Source: Alteromonas sp. BL110 (GTDB taxonomy: Bacteria > Pseudomonadota > Gammaproteobacteria > Enterobacterales > Alteromonadaceae). Taken from it: a DNA stretch of 64,000 bases. The notes beneath the pieces were generated by a model. That model was not told the DNA's origin. It saw nothing but the letters and a program-made list of their open reading frames with translations, and ran no database searches. The number at the start of each line of letters is the position of its first letter. Position 1 is the stretch's first letter. The stretch lies in assembly GCF_003443615.1 (NCBI RefSeq), contig NZ_CP031967.1, forward strand, positions 4,340,001 through 4,404,000. Reading direction: 5' to 3'. Of the stretch, positions 1-8,832 are shown piece by piece. The translations under genes were made by a program, and so were the position numbers.

Positions 1-523
1 GATCGCTTGTCTTACCATAAACAAGCGACCCCTGCCCCGATGCATCAGTACTTATCATTCCGCCTAATGTAGCTCGGTTGCTAGTAGACAGGTCTGGTGA
101 AAAAAACAAGCCATGGGGACGTAAAACATCGTTAAGGGAATCCTTAATAATCCCTGTTTGTACTCTCACCCAACCTTCTTCCACATTTAGCTCAATCACT
201 TTATTGAGATAACGACGAATATCTACCACGATACCATCGGTGAGGCTTTGTCCGTTGGTACCTGTACCTCCACCCCGAGGAGCAAACGACACGTCAGGGT
301 ACTTAGCCCCTAGTCGTCCAATAAGCTGACAGTCTTGGTTACTTCTAGGGTAAATTACGGCTTGAGGGAGCTTATAATAAACGGAATTGTCAGTAGCTTG
401 CGCTACGCGGGCACCGTAGCTAGTTTCAATATCACCGGTAAACTCGCTCGCCCGCAGTTTTTCAATGAATGCGCGGTACTGAATGGCTAAATTTGAATCA
501 GATTTTATGGCGGGGAGAGTCAC
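1..523 (-). CDS. ydiJ: YdiJ-type FAD-linked oxidase, N-terminal part (cut by the left window edge)
   Basis: The first 174 or so codons of a large FAD-binding oxidase of the YdiJ/glycolate oxidase D type are visible; the rest lies outside the window. The reading shows TGDIETSYGAR, then the FAD-binding (PCMH) signatures PRGGGTGTNGQ and STSNRATLGGMISTDASGQG, closely resembling E. coli YdiJ, a D-2-hydroxyglutarate dehydrogenase with a C-terminal Fe-S part. The start is GTG at 523, preceded by AAGGAAATTAAGGTA; a TAG stop lies upstream in frame with no ATG between. It is divergent from the COG0523 gene, with a Zur-box palindrome in the shared upstream region, so zinc control of this side is possible but not shown. 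Confidence 0.85.
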   Translation of the reverse strand, partial: MTLPAIKSDSNLAIQYRAFIEKLRASEFTGDIETSYGARVAQATDNSVYYKLPQAVIYPRSNQDCQLIGRLGAKYPDVSFAPRGGGTGTNGQSLTDGIVVDIRRYLNKVIELNVEEGWVRVQTGIIKDSLNDVLRPHGLFFSPDLSTSNRATLGGMISTDASGQGSLVYGKTSD

Positions 524-598
524 TACCTTAATTTCCTTGTTAAGACGGATGAATAAATGTTGAGATAACTAGTAAAACTGGGCATGCTTGGCCCTCAA

Positions 599-615
599 AT
601 GTTATATTATAACAT
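599..615. promoter_or_regulatory. Zur box candidate between ydiJ and the COG0523 gene
   Basis: A perfect 17-bp palindrome, ATGTTATATTATAACAT, lies about 95 bp before the ATG of the COG0523 GTPase gene. It matches the known gammaproteobacterial Zur operator core (ATGTTATAnTATAACAT). A zur gene is 3 kb away, which makes zinc-dependent repression of the COG0523 gene the best reading. Confidence 0.8.
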
Positions 616-708
616 ATCTGGTTTGTATTATGGGGCTAAGCCTATTGGTGTGATAGCCTATAGTTCTACATATCAACAACTCGTCGCATAGTGAGAGCAA
701 CTATAAAT

Positions 709-1728
709 ATGATTAAAGCAGTACCTACTAACATCATTACGGGCTTTCTAGGTGTGGGAAAAACATCCGCTCTACTACACTTTTTAAAGCAAAAACCTTC
801 AAACGAGCGTTGGGCCATTCTAATAAACGAGTTCGGCGAGATAGGTATTGATGGTGCGCTTGTACAAGGTATGCAAACTGGAAAGTCTACTTCCGCTTTT
901 GAAAATGCGCAGAAAGTATTTATAAAAGAGGTGCCAGGCGGCTGTATGTGCTGCGCCGCAGGCTTACCTATGCAAATAGCATTAAATCAATTGCTCGCCC
1001 AGTCTAAACCCGACCGTTTACTGATTGAACCCACTGGGTTAGGACACCCTGTAGAAGTTATGCAAACCTTAAGCGCTGAACACTATCAAGACGTGCTGGA
1101 TATTCAGCGTACTATCACGTTAGTTGATGCAAGAAAGCTAACCGACCCTCGCTATACCAGGCATGCTACGTTTAATCAGCAAATTGATATTGCCGATGTA
1201 ATTGTAGGAAATAAATGCGATCTTTACGGGCAAAATGAAGAAGAAAACTTAACGCACTATGCCGTAAATAGAGGCAAGCAGAACACACCTATAGTACTTT
1301 GCGAACATGGTGAAATACCGTTTGCTGTATTACAGGGAAAATCGGATGCGCTTTTAGAGATGAATGCACATGCCCACCATCACCACAATAGCGAGCCTAC
1401 ACTTTCAATTAACGAACGACCTTTTCCCGATTCAGGCTTTTTAAAAATCGAAAATGAAGGGGAAGGTTTTAAAACTGTGGGATGGCGCTACTCCCCCTCC
1501 ATAGAATTCGATAGAAATGCGCTATTAACCTGGATAAATAAGCTAGAAGTAGAACGCTTAAAAGCGGTAATGATCACAAGCACAGGCATATTTAGCTACA
1601 ACCTTGCAGACGGCGACTTAGTTGAAAGTGAGCTAAGTGAATGTGCTGAAAGTAAAATTGAAATTATTGCTGCTAACGTTAATACCGATTGGGATGATGA
1701 ATTAGCCGCCTGTGTTCATATCGGATAA
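709..1728 (+). CDS. COG0523 (CobW/YeiR/ZigA-type) GTPase, probable zinc metallochaperone
   Basis: A 339-residue G3E-family GTPase. Visible motifs are the P-loop GFLGVGKT (residues 12-19), the metal-binding CxCC (GGCMCCA, about residues 79-82), the EPTGLGHP switch region, NKCDL for guanine recognition, and a histidine-rich loop HAHHHH near residue 221, followed by a CobW C-terminal domain. The family hands metal ions to target enzymes; members controlled by Zur act in zinc starvation. An upstream in-frame GTG at 691 has no ribosome site; ATG 709 is preferred. The 599-615 palindrome and the neighbouring zur and dihydroorotase genes support a zinc role. The exact client protein is unknown. Confidence 0.88.
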   Translation: MIKAVPTNIITGFLGVGKTSALLHFLKQKPSNERWAILINEFGEIGIDGALVQGMQTGKSTSAFENAQKVFIKEVPGGCMCCAAGLPMQIALNQLLAQSKPDRLLIEPTGLGHPVEVMQTLSAEHYQDVLDIQRTITLVDARKLTDPRYTRHATFNQQIDIADVIVGNKCDLYGQNEEENLTHYAVNRGKQNTPIVLCEHGEIPFAVLQGKSDALLEMNAHAHHHHNSEPTLSINERPFPDSGFLKIENEGEGFKTVGWRYSPSIEFDRNALLTWINKLEVERLKAVMITSTGIFSYNLADGDLVESELSECAESKIEIIAANVNTDWDDELAACVHIG

Positions 1729-1750
1729 TCACGCACTCCACAGACGTGAC

Positions 1751-3073
1751 TTAAGGCCTTGCATATTTTATCTCTCCGTTCACCAATGTATAGTATGTTT
1801 CGCCATACAGGGTTTTGTTGATAAAGGGCGAGTTTTGTGACTTGGAAGCAAAAAATGAAGGCGTTACTGTAAACGGCGTATTTAAATCAAATAGCGCCAA
1901 GTCTGCGTTTGCGCCTTCTTTAATTCGTCCGCATTTAATATTAAATATCGCACCAGCTTGCTTACTCATAAGATCAATAGCAGTATTTAAATTAAGCTTT
2001 CCTGTTTTAACAAAATGCGTGTAGATAAGCGCAAATGCGGTCTCTAACCCTATAATACCAAAGGGCGCTTTCTCAATAGGCAAGGCTTTTTCATGAGGAG
2101 CGTGGTCAGTTGCAATAGCATCAATTATCCCTTCTGTTAACGCCTCTCGACACGCAAGCATATCGTGTTTAGAACGAAGGGGCGGGTTCATTTTCCAATT
2201 TGCGTCAAGCGTACCATCAGCCTTAACGAGTATATCTTCATCGCAAAGCAATAAATGATGAGGTGAAACCTCTACAGTTACATTAGCCCCTTTTGCTTTT
2301 GCCTGTCTAATAGCCTCTATCGAGTCAGCGGTAGAAACGTGTAAAACGTGATAATGCCCACCTGTTTCTGCACTGTAATCACACCCCCGCTTTACATGTA
2401 CCGACTCTGAGGATGCCTTAATCCCCTTAACATTATGTTTTCTAGATACATCTCCTTCGTGGATAGCGCCGCCGTTTGATAACCTTTCATCTTCGCTATG
2501 ATCGAGCACTGGTATCCCAAGCGCTTTGGCGTTGATAAGTGCCTGCTTAAACAAGCTGTTATTTTGAACGCCTTTACCATCGTCAGTAATGGCAACGGCG
2601 CCTGCTGCTTGGAGAGTTTCAAAATCTGTTATCTCTTTCCCTTCTAACCCCTTTGAGAGCGCCCCTGTCGGATAAACTTTACACAGCCCCGTCGTGCTGG
2701 CTTTTTCTACCATAAAGGCAATTGTATCTTCATTATCAGCTGTGGGCGTTGTATTTGGCATTGATACTACCGAAGTAAATCCGCCTTTTACTGCTGCGCG
2801 GCTACCGGAGGCAATATCTTCTTTGTACTCCATGCCTGGCTCTCTAAAGTGTACTTGGGGGTCAAGCAAACCGGGAGAGAGGAATAAACCCGTCGCATCA
2901 ATTACTTTTTCAGAAGGTTTTTCGGTAGAAGTTCCTTGTGGCGCGGGTAATGGACATTCTGAAATCTGGACAATTTTGCCCTTTTCAATAGCAAGTGAAA
3001 TGCTGACAAGGTCGTGGCCATTTCCTCCCAACAAATGAGATGTAGTTAAAGCGTTATTAATTATGATCTTCAT
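1751..3073 (-). CDS. pyrC: Dihydroorotase, class I-like, probable zinc-responsive paralog (PyrC2)
   Basis: A 440-residue amidohydrolase catalysing reversible cyclisation of carbamoyl aspartate to dihydroorotate in pyrimidine synthesis. Motifs seen: DPQVHFREPG, SMPNTTP, VLDHSEDE, VEVSPHHL, HVSTADS and ATDHAPH. The first histidine of the usual HxH metal pair is glutamine here (codon at 2855-2857), while the other ligands appear kept. Start ATG 3073 has GAAGGGA five bases upstream; an earlier TTG at 3094 only includes that site. It sits 34 bp behind zur in the same direction, so the two form an operon. Zur-linked PyrC paralogs are known in other proteobacteria. Catalytic activity is inferred from the family. 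Confidence 0.82.
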   Translation of the reverse strand: MKIIINNALTTSHLLGGNGHDLVSISLAIEKGKIVQISECPLPAPQGTSTEKPSEKVIDATGLFLSPGLLDPQVHFREPGMEYKEDIASGSRAAVKGGFTSVVSMPNTTPTADNEDTIAFMVEKASTTGLCKVYPTGALSKGLEGKEITDFETLQAAGAVAITDDGKGVQNNSLFKQALINAKALGIPVLDHSEDERLSNGGAIHEGDVSRKHNVKGIKASSESVHVKRGCDYSAETGGHYHVLHVSTADSIEAIRQAKAKGANVTVEVSPHHLLLCDEDILVKADGTLDANWKMNPPLRSKHDMLACREALTEGIIDAIATDHAPHEKALPIEKAPFGIIGLETAFALIYTHFVKTGKLNLNTAIDLMSKQAGAIFNIKCGRIKEGANADLALFDLNTPFTVTPSFFASKSQNSPFINKTLYGETYYTLVNGEIKYARP

Positions 3074-3107
3074 AGGTCCCTTCGTATAAAGCAATTAAAA
3101 TTTGGGA

Positions 3108-3560
3108 TTATTGGCAGCGCGCGCAAATACATGCGACTTCTAGGTGAGGCGTTATAATCTCGCATTTAAACGCTTGCGCTTGTTGGACAAGATGTTCATA
3201 AACAACAGGCTCTACAATAGACTCTTCTACTGCGCCACAGCGAACACAAATTAGAAACTGAGAATACCCATGGTGTTCACAGCATTTAGCACGAGCACAT
3301 CCAATATACTTATTATTGAGGTTAAGTTTGTGAACTAAATTTGCCTCTGACAGGAATTCAAGTGCTCGATAAATAGTCATTGGTTTGATATTTTCGTTAT
3401 GCTGCTTTGCGCACAAATCTTTTATTTCATAGGCCGAAAGTGGAGAAGACGCTTCAATTAATATATTGAGTACCTGCTTGCGCTTCTGAGTTAAACGCAA
3501 TCCGTCTTCCTCACATTTATCCTGAGCTATAGCAAGTAAGTTTTGAAATCGTTGATCCAT
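3108..3560 (-). CDS. zur: Zinc uptake regulator Zur (Fur family)
   Basis: A 150-residue Fur-family repressor with the winged helix region (RLTQKRKQVLNILIE, PMTIYRALEFL) and structural zinc cysteines CVRCG and CICARC near the C terminus. The extra cysteine/histidine stretch GCARAKCCEHHGY is typical of Zur rather than Fur. The start is ATG 3560, preceded by GAGGATAG; a longer reading from 3686 would translate through the operator-like palindrome at 3636-3650 and is rejected. The two palindromes and the zinc-related neighbours all point to Zur. It probably represses itself plus the dihydroorotase behind it. Confidence 0.87.
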   Translation of the reverse strand: MDQRFQNLLAIAQDKCEEDGLRLTQKRKQVLNILIEASSPLSAYEIKDLCAKQHNENIKPMTIYRALEFLSEANLVHKLNLNNKYIGCARAKCCEHHGYSQFLICVRCGAVEESIVEPVVYEHLVQQAQAFKCEIITPHLEVACICARCQ

Positions 3561-3635
3561 TCTATCCTCAATCTGAAAGCGGCGAACGTAATGACCTAAG
3601 GCCCCTCGGTTGAAGGCAAACAACCAAACATCTAC

Positions 3636-3650
3636 TGTTACAGTATAACA
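3636..3650. promoter_or_regulatory. Second Zur box candidate, upstream of zur
   Basis: TGTTACAGTATAACA lies about 76 bp upstream of the zur start. It differs from the core of the 599-615 palindrome at only two of 15 positions, one of them the centre. This suggests autoregulation of the zur-pyrC operon. Confidence 0.65.
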
Positions 3651-3886
3651 TAACAACAGCATTATAAAATGAGTTGTATGAAACATGTCCGCATTTTGAT
3701 TAACTACTACCTAAGCGCTTTTGTCGTGGCAGTTCGGGCTCGCCTAGGGTTAACTAATAACGCTTTTACCCACTTTTGATATAAAGATACATACCAAAGT
3801 ATTAGCTAACGTATTTTTCTTAATTCAGCTTTATCGTTTAATTATCCCAACAAAAACAACTATTAAATTTACTTGAGGAATTAGCC

Positions 3887-4279
3887 ATGTTGAAAATAGT
3901 TAAAGCTTCTCTTGTTATTGCTGGGACTTTCGGTGTGTCATCAGTAGCACACGCTGATGTTGGCGAGGCATTGGCAAATATATGTACCATTGTGCAGGCC
4001 GACGATAAAGGCGAGCTTAGAAAGAAGATGCGTGCAGTTCAGTCTGATTATCGAATGAAACTAAAAGACTACTATTCGGGCGTAAGCTGCAGCGGTAATA
4101 GCCTTATCCGTACAGCGATGTTAAATAATGCAGTAGAGGCCGGAGAATTGCTGGTTAAAAAGATGCCAAAAAGCGACCTGCAAGCCCCTGAAGCTGACGG
4201 TAAAACCTTGCAAGCATGGGTGGCCGAAAACGGCTTGCAAGACAGTCCTATTGCAGCAGTACTCAACGAGCGGCTGTAA
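3887..4279 (+). CDS. Small exported protein, DUF3718-like, paralog 1
   Basis: A 130-residue protein with a signal peptide ending at VAHA/D and a mature part of about 107 residues with two cysteines (NICTIV, GVSCSG), which may form a disulfide in the periplasm. It contains the conserved block LANICTIVQADDK-ELRKKMR and a C-terminal DGKTLQAW segment. Two more copies lie at 10138 and 10847; this one is the most divergent. I believe the family is DUF3718, of unknown function, but could not check. Start: GAGGAATTAGCC before ATG. The 3' UTR carries a hairpin whose descending arm is complementary to the start region, followed by a terminator. Confidence 0.85.
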   Translation: MLKIVKASLVIAGTFGVSSVAHADVGEALANICTIVQADDKGELRKKMRAVQSDYRMKLKDYYSGVSCSGNSLIRTAMLNNAVEAGELLVKKMPKSDLQAPEADGKTLQAWVAENGLQDSPIAAVLNERL

Positions 4280-4291
4280 GACAATTTCACA

Positions 4292-4314
4292 CCATGTGAA
4301 CCAGTTCAACATGG
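4292..4314 (+). promoter_or_regulatory. 3' UTR hairpin with anti-start arm, copy 1
   Basis: CCATGTGAAC and GTTCAACATGG form a stem with one bulged A. TTCAACATGG (4305-4314) is the exact reverse complement of the start region CCATGTTGAA at 3885-3894; adding a G-U and an A-U pair gives 12 continuous pairs. The ascending arm is the start region with one T missing. Equivalent elements follow the two paralogs. Confidence 0.75.
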
Positions 4315-4340
4315 TTGCAGAGAAATCTGCACTTTAAGAA

Positions 4341-4361
4341 GCGACCTTCGGGTCGCTTTTT
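4341..4361 (+). terminator. Rho-independent terminator of DUF3718-like gene 1
   Basis: GCGACC-TTCG-GGTCGC followed by TTTTT: a GC-rich stem with a stable tetraloop and a T run, 62 bp after the stop codon. Confidence 0.88.
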
Positions 4362-4380
4362 CTTTGCAGAAAGGAAATAA

Positions 4381-4410
4381 AAAAGGAGAGTTAATATTAA
4401 CTCTCCTTTT
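4381..4410. terminator. Perfect 30-bp palindrome, probable terminator of the mannitol dehydrogenase gene
   Basis: AAAAGGAGAGTTAAT and its exact reverse complement follow each other without a spacer, ending in TTTT on both strands. It lies 24 bp beyond the stop of the minus-strand dehydrogenase gene and between convergent genes, so it can act in both directions. Confidence 0.7.
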
Positions 4411-4433
4411 GTTTATCTATGAGTAACTAATAC

Positions 4434-5951
4434 CTAACTAGCTTTAGCCACCGCTAGCTTATCTTCAGAAACCGTTTCACTTATTGAAAGCACTGGCTCA
4501 TTTTGGTAAATACGCGCTAAGAAAGCTTTATACCCTTTTGCAAATTCTTCGTTTTGAGCAAGCTCGCCAAACACTTCCTCTATCTTCAAGAAGCTTAAGC
4601 TGTCTGTCTCATTTTTCTGAGCAGCGCGATGAAGCATATCAGACAATACGTCGTTAATTTCTAGCGGCTTTCCATCTTGAGACGCGTGTTTATCTGAATA
4701 ATACGACCAACACGCGACGACTAAGGCACTAATACTTACATCGCGCCCTGCTGCTAAGTTATCTCGCACCGTAGGCAGCAAAAATACCGGTAGTTTGGCT
4801 GAACTTTCTAAACAAATACGCGCCAATGTATCTTTGATGAAAGGGTTTGAAAAACGAGAAATTAACGTATCGCGATAATCAAATACATCAATGCCTTCAA
4901 CTTGATCAAGCGTAGGCATTACCTCTTTTTCCATAAAAATAGACAATAGTTGCTTTAACTGCGCTGCTTCTACACTCTCGTGGATAGTATCTAGGCCGGC
5001 AACTGAACCAACTAACCCTAGAACTGAATGCCCGGCATTGAGCATGCGTAGCTTTAACTTTTCATAAGGCGCTACGTCGCTAACAAACTGTGCACCCACT
5101 TCGTCGAATTGTGGCTTAGTGTTACAAAAGTCATTTTCAATAACCCACTGATCGAAAGGCTCACACACTACAGGCCAGCTATCTTCAATACCCTGCGCTT
5201 TTAATGTAACAATATCTTCGCTTGTGGTAGCAGGTGTAATTCTGTCTACCATAGAGTTAGGAAAACTGACATTTTCGTTAACCCATTGCGCTAATGCTTG
5301 ATCAAATAGCTCAATGTAGGCTAGCAGCATCTTCTTCAATACATGGCCATTGTGCTGGATGTTGTCACAAGACATAACGGTAAAAGGCTTAACGTTATTT
5401 TCCTTACGCTTTTTAATAGCAGCAACTAAATAACCAAACACTAGTCTTGGATTTTTGGGGTTTTCAATGTCATGAATAACGTCTGGGTTAGTGGTAATAA
5501 ACTCCCCCGTAGACGCATCAAAGTTATAACCACCTTCCGTAATAGTCAAAGAAACAATACGTACCTCAGCCTCAGACATTTTATCTATAACTGCTTGAGG
5601 GTCGTCTGGCGCCATCATAAATCCAGTCATTGCACCTATAACTGATGCAACGCGTGAGCCGTCATTGTGTTTTTCAACTAGGGTATAAAGGTTATCCTGC
5701 TCATCGAACACTTTTTTCATTGCTCGGTCGTTTTCACGAAGACCGACGCCGCAAATGCCCCAAGACAAATCGCCGGTTTTTGCCATCAGCCTGTCTACGT
5801 ACATGGCTTCATGTGCACGATGAAATCCGCCTACCCCAATGTGAATGATACCTGTTTGAACATTCTCCACATCATAGGCTGGGCCCTGAATACCAGCCGG
5901 TAACGACGGTAAATTAGCTTTATTTAATAAAATAGACGTTTGAGATTGCAT
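4434..5951 (-). CDS. mtlK: Mannitol 2-dehydrogenase family polyol dehydrogenase
   Basis: A 505-residue NAD(P)-dependent long-chain polyol dehydrogenase that would oxidise mannitol or a similar alditol to a ketose. The N-terminal cofactor region reads IIHIGVGGFHRAHEAMY, with SLTITEGGY and FTVMSCDN following; the catalytic Lys-Asn-His set is seen in LKLRMLNAGHSVL (about residues 297-310). It is closer to Pseudomonas MtlK (mannitol/arabinitol) than to UxuB fructuronate reductase, judged from GVGGFHRAH and GICGVGLR. The usual LNGSH is LNAGH here, so the substrate may differ. It starts 10 bp behind the permease gene and is probably co-transcribed with it. Confidence 0.85.
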   Translation of the reverse strand: MQSQTSILLNKANLPSLPAGIQGPAYDVENVQTGIIHIGVGGFHRAHEAMYVDRLMAKTGDLSWGICGVGLRENDRAMKKVFDEQDNLYTLVEKHNDGSRVASVIGAMTGFMMAPDDPQAVIDKMSEAEVRIVSLTITEGGYNFDASTGEFITTNPDVIHDIENPKNPRLVFGYLVAAIKKRKENNVKPFTVMSCDNIQHNGHVLKKMLLAYIELFDQALAQWVNENVSFPNSMVDRITPATTSEDIVTLKAQGIEDSWPVVCEPFDQWVIENDFCNTKPQFDEVGAQFVSDVAPYEKLKLRMLNAGHSVLGLVGSVAGLDTIHESVEAAQLKQLLSIFMEKEVMPTLDQVEGIDVFDYRDTLISRFSNPFIKDTLARICLESSAKLPVFLLPTVRDNLAAGRDVSISALVVACWSYYSDKHASQDGKPLEINDVLSDMLHRAAQKNETDSLSFLKIEEVFGELAQNEEFAKGYKAFLARIYQNEPVLSISETVSEDKLAVAKAS

Positions 5952-5961
5952 AAAAACCTTA

Positions 5962-7677
5962 TTAGCTTTGAAGCGCTTTCTGACGACGCATCGCCCAATA
6001 CGCTGTAACGAAATAGATAACGGTGCACGCGAACCCTATATTGAAAAATAGATCTCGGTTCGACTCGTACACGGCAAGCGTGTCACTAAGAGAAAAAGTT
6101 TTAATTGCAAGCGCAATGGACACAAGCAAGCTAGCCACAGATGTAAGGCGCAATAATTTAGTTACCGCGCTGATATCTTCAACGTGATCGTTTTCTAACG
6201 CCGCTTCTTGCTGTTGGTGTGCTTCAACGCGCGCATCGAAAGCCTCTACCTGCGCTTCTTGTTCTGGGTAAGACTGTTTTGCACCATACTTGGCTGCAAG
6301 CACCGTATATACCGCAATAGTAAAGAACCAGGTTGGTATAAACAGGTAGTAGAATGAAATAACATCTAGCGCATTTAAACCAAAGCCGAACACAAGTCCC
6401 AAGCCCCAACTAGCAACAGCTGGCGTACTATGGGTAAGACTTTGATAGTGAGCCCAGTAGCGTGTATATCCAATGCGTGGGAAAATCATATGCTCTGCAA
6501 ATACTATTGCACCCACTGGAACAACCAGTAGCCCAGCATAAGTTAATAGTGGTAACAACTTGGTAAATACGAATGGGAAACAAGCAATAGCTACCGTGAC
6601 CATACCTACAATCGCCGTGGTTTTGGTGCGTGATTTATCTTTAAAAATAGCTTGTGCAGCAAGTCCAGCACGATAAAGGTTAGCGTTTGCGGTTGTCCAA
6701 CCTGCAACGATAACGATAACAAGACCTGATAAACCTAGCGCGTGGAAAGCAACATCGCCTGGGTCGAGTTCAACAATAGATTTTTGAACGATAACCGCAG
6801 TTCCAGCCCCCATAATTCCTGCTGAAATCCATGCAACATAGTGGCCAAATAACATACCAGCTGATGTGCAAAGGCCGTAGCGTTTGCGCTTTGCAAATCG
6901 AAGTAGCGCCATGTCGATAAGACCGAAATGGGTGATGGTATTTGCTGCCCACGAGAAGCCAATAACTTCTAATAAGCCGATACCTGGTTCACCACTTTGC
7001 GTTAATCCCGTCCATACCGACGTACTTCCGATATGCATAAAGTCATCCCATGATGTTAAAAAGGTTTGCCCTATTACTGATTCGGCCAAAGCAGGCATAA
7101 GGATAAGTGGTCCACAGATAAACATTGTGAATAACCAAGGTGCACAAATGCGAGAGAAGTCCGATACGGCGTTAAATCCGTACATGGCAACAAACACAAC
7201 GATAACGCCTACTGCTAACACTACAGCAACAAAGGCTAAATTAGTCGGGTACCAGTTCAACTGCGCAGGGATATTTAAGGCAAAGCGCACCGCCGTTGCC
7301 GACACGGTAATCATCGCAGCGGATATCACGGTAAATATGACCACATTCGCCCAATTATAGAGCTTGGTCATTGAGTCACCTGCTATCTTCTGAAGATAAG
7401 AGTACAGGCTCAAACGGGTTTCAACAGCTATAGGTGTTGTGATAAGTGTCCAGCTTAAAACAGCCAGTAGGTTACCAATAAGTAAGCCTAACAAGATATC
7501 GGTCATGGTGGCGCCTAAGGCGACAAACGTTGCACCAAAAACAAATTCTGTTGCAGCAACATGTTCACCGGCATACAAGCCCATGAAATGCTTCCATCCC
7601 TTTAATTTATGTTTAGCGACAGGGAGTTGCTCATCGCTTACTTGTGAAATATCAATATCGCTCGACGTTGACTTCAT
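5962..7677 (-). CDS. NCS1-family (purine-cytosine permease-like) transporter, probable polyol permease
   Basis: A 571-residue integral membrane protein with about twelve hydrophobic segments and an N-terminal GWKHFMGLYAGEHVAATEFVFGA block of the nucleobase:cation symporter-1 type. A long charged loop (about residues 465-500) precedes the last membrane pair. ATG 7677 is used; the TTG two codons earlier has no better site. The family normally moves nucleobases, hydantoins or vitamins, but this gene leads directly into a mannitol-type dehydrogenase and faces a SorC-type sugar regulator, so a polyol or sugar substrate is inferred. I cannot assign the substrate from sequence alone. Confidence 0.8.
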   Translation of the reverse strand: MKSTSSDIDISQVSDEQLPVAKHKLKGWKHFMGLYAGEHVAATEFVFGATFVALGATMTDILLGLLIGNLLAVLSWTLITTPIAVETRLSLYSYLQKIAGDSMTKLYNWANVVIFTVISAAMITVSATAVRFALNIPAQLNWYPTNLAFVAVVLAVGVIVVFVAMYGFNAVSDFSRICAPWLFTMFICGPLILMPALAESVIGQTFLTSWDDFMHIGSTSVWTGLTQSGEPGIGLLEVIGFSWAANTITHFGLIDMALLRFAKRKRYGLCTSAGMLFGHYVAWISAGIMGAGTAVIVQKSIVELDPGDVAFHALGLSGLVIVIVAGWTTANANLYRAGLAAQAIFKDKSRTKTTAIVGMVTVAIACFPFVFTKLLPLLTYAGLLVVPVGAIVFAEHMIFPRIGYTRYWAHYQSLTHSTPAVASWGLGLVFGFGLNALDVISFYYLFIPTWFFTIAVYTVLAAKYGAKQSYPEQEAQVEAFDARVEAHQQQEAALENDHVEDISAVTKLLRLTSVASLLVSIALAIKTFSLSDTLAVYESNRDLFFNIGFACTVIYFVTAYWAMRRQKALQS

Positions 7678-8136
7678 CTTCAAATCTCTTGTTGTAGGTG
7701 GCCGTCCCTTATTTAAAAATCACTTTTGAGCATTCGCTCACTATATGGGACATATCTCATTTCGGTAGATATTTGCACATGGAAGTACAATTGTAAATAC
7801 CTATTAACAAAACAAAGTGCGATGTTAGTACATTTTTAACACAGTATTATTTGCTATTTTTTCGCCAAAATAGCGCTTATACGAAGCTAATCCTTTGAAC
7901 TTACGAGAAAATGGCGAGACAGTAATTGTTAAAAAGTTGAATAATAAAGATACGCTTTCACTATGCTCTTTACCAAAGTGTTTTAAAAGGTAGAAAGCAA
8001 AGCACCAATTCCTTTACACTTAGGCAAATGTACACGCTGTTTTATTATGTCATTACCAACCTGATGGTATGTTCTTTTCCTTTTGGTAGTGAAGTCTTCG
8101 TATAACTGGTGTTTTTGATATGAGGAAAAGTAACCT
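7678..8136. promoter_or_regulatory. Divergent control region of the polyol cluster, no gene seen
   Basis: The 459 bp between the permease and the phosphatase/regulator pair hold no credible coding frame. An inverted repeat ATATCT-9-AGATAT at 7752-7772, about 75 bp before the permease start, is a possible operator for the SorC-type regulator. The region is A+T-rich and presumably carries both promoters. Confidence 0.4.
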
Positions 8137-8832
8137 TTGCAAACAACTACCGTAAAGTTAGTGATCTTTGATTGTGACGGTGTACTCATTGATAGCGAAG
8201 TGTTGTCTATGGAAGCTTGGCAGGAAGTTCTAACGGACTATAACATTTCTTTATCGAAGCAGTACTTTATCGATCACTTTCTTGGTAAAAGCGTAGAACA
8301 CGTAGAGAAGATACTAACAACCCACTTTTGCTTTGAGTTGACTGACGCAGTTATAGAGGGCTTTCATGCTCTGCTCTATGAAAAGTTTGAGCACTCATTG
8401 CGAAGGACGCCAGGCGTCATTAACGTACTGTCAAATCTTGATGCCCATAACATTCCCTATTGTGTCGCCACGAGCAGCTCTCCCGAAAGGACGACTAAAG
8501 CGTTAAAAAGCACCGGCCTTTTCTCTTATTTTGAGGGACGTATTTTCACGCGCTCTATGGTAAAGAACGGTAAACCAGCACCAGACCTGTTTTTACATGC
8601 TGCGGCAACAATGGGGATAAAACCTGAAAACTGCTTAGTTATTGAAGACTCTCAGCCCGGTTTAGCCGCAGCAGTAGCCGCCAAGATGAACTCCTTTCAT
8701 TTTACCGGTGGTGCACATTTACATAGCGATATAAAAGCTGGTACTACAAATGACAGCAAATCTCTCAATTCATGGGACGAATTTTATTCTCTTCTCCCTG
8801 ACATTTTCGACGCGAGAAAAATAAATGAGTAA
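8137..8832 (+). CDS. HAD-superfamily phosphatase (beta-phosphoglucomutase/YieH-like)
   Basis: A 231-residue haloacid-dehalogenase-fold hydrolase. The nucleophile motif is FDCDGVLIDSE, motif II is ATSSSPER, the motif III lysine is in NGKPAPDLF, and motif IV is VIEDSQPG. An alpha-helical cap lies between motifs I and II. The start is TTG with GAGGAAAAG seven bases upstream; no ATG gives a full motif I. It overlaps the regulator gene by 8 bp. In polyol operons such enzymes remove phosphate from sugar or polyol phosphates, but a mutase-like role cannot be excluded. Confidence 0.82.
   Translation: MQTTTVKLVIFDCDGVLIDSEVLSMEAWQEVLTDYNISLSKQYFIDHFLGKSVEHVEKILTTHFCFELTDAVIEGFHALLYEKFEHSLRRTPGVINVLSNLDAHNIPYCVATSSSPERTTKALKSTGLFSYFEGRIFTRSMVKNGKPAPDLFLHAAATMGIKPENCLVIEDSQPGLAAAVAAKMNSFHFTGGAHLHSDIKAGTTNDSKSLNSWDEFYSLLPDIFDARKINE

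Noticed and set aside
4434..5951. Fructuronate reductase (UxuB)
   Set aside because: N-terminal GVGGFHRAH and GICGVGLR resemble mannitol 2-dehydrogenase more, and no uronate genes are nearby.
6884..7360. Plus-strand frame of 158 codons inside the permease gene
   Set aside because: Antisense to a clear membrane protein gene, no ribosome site, low-complexity Thr/Ala/Ile product.
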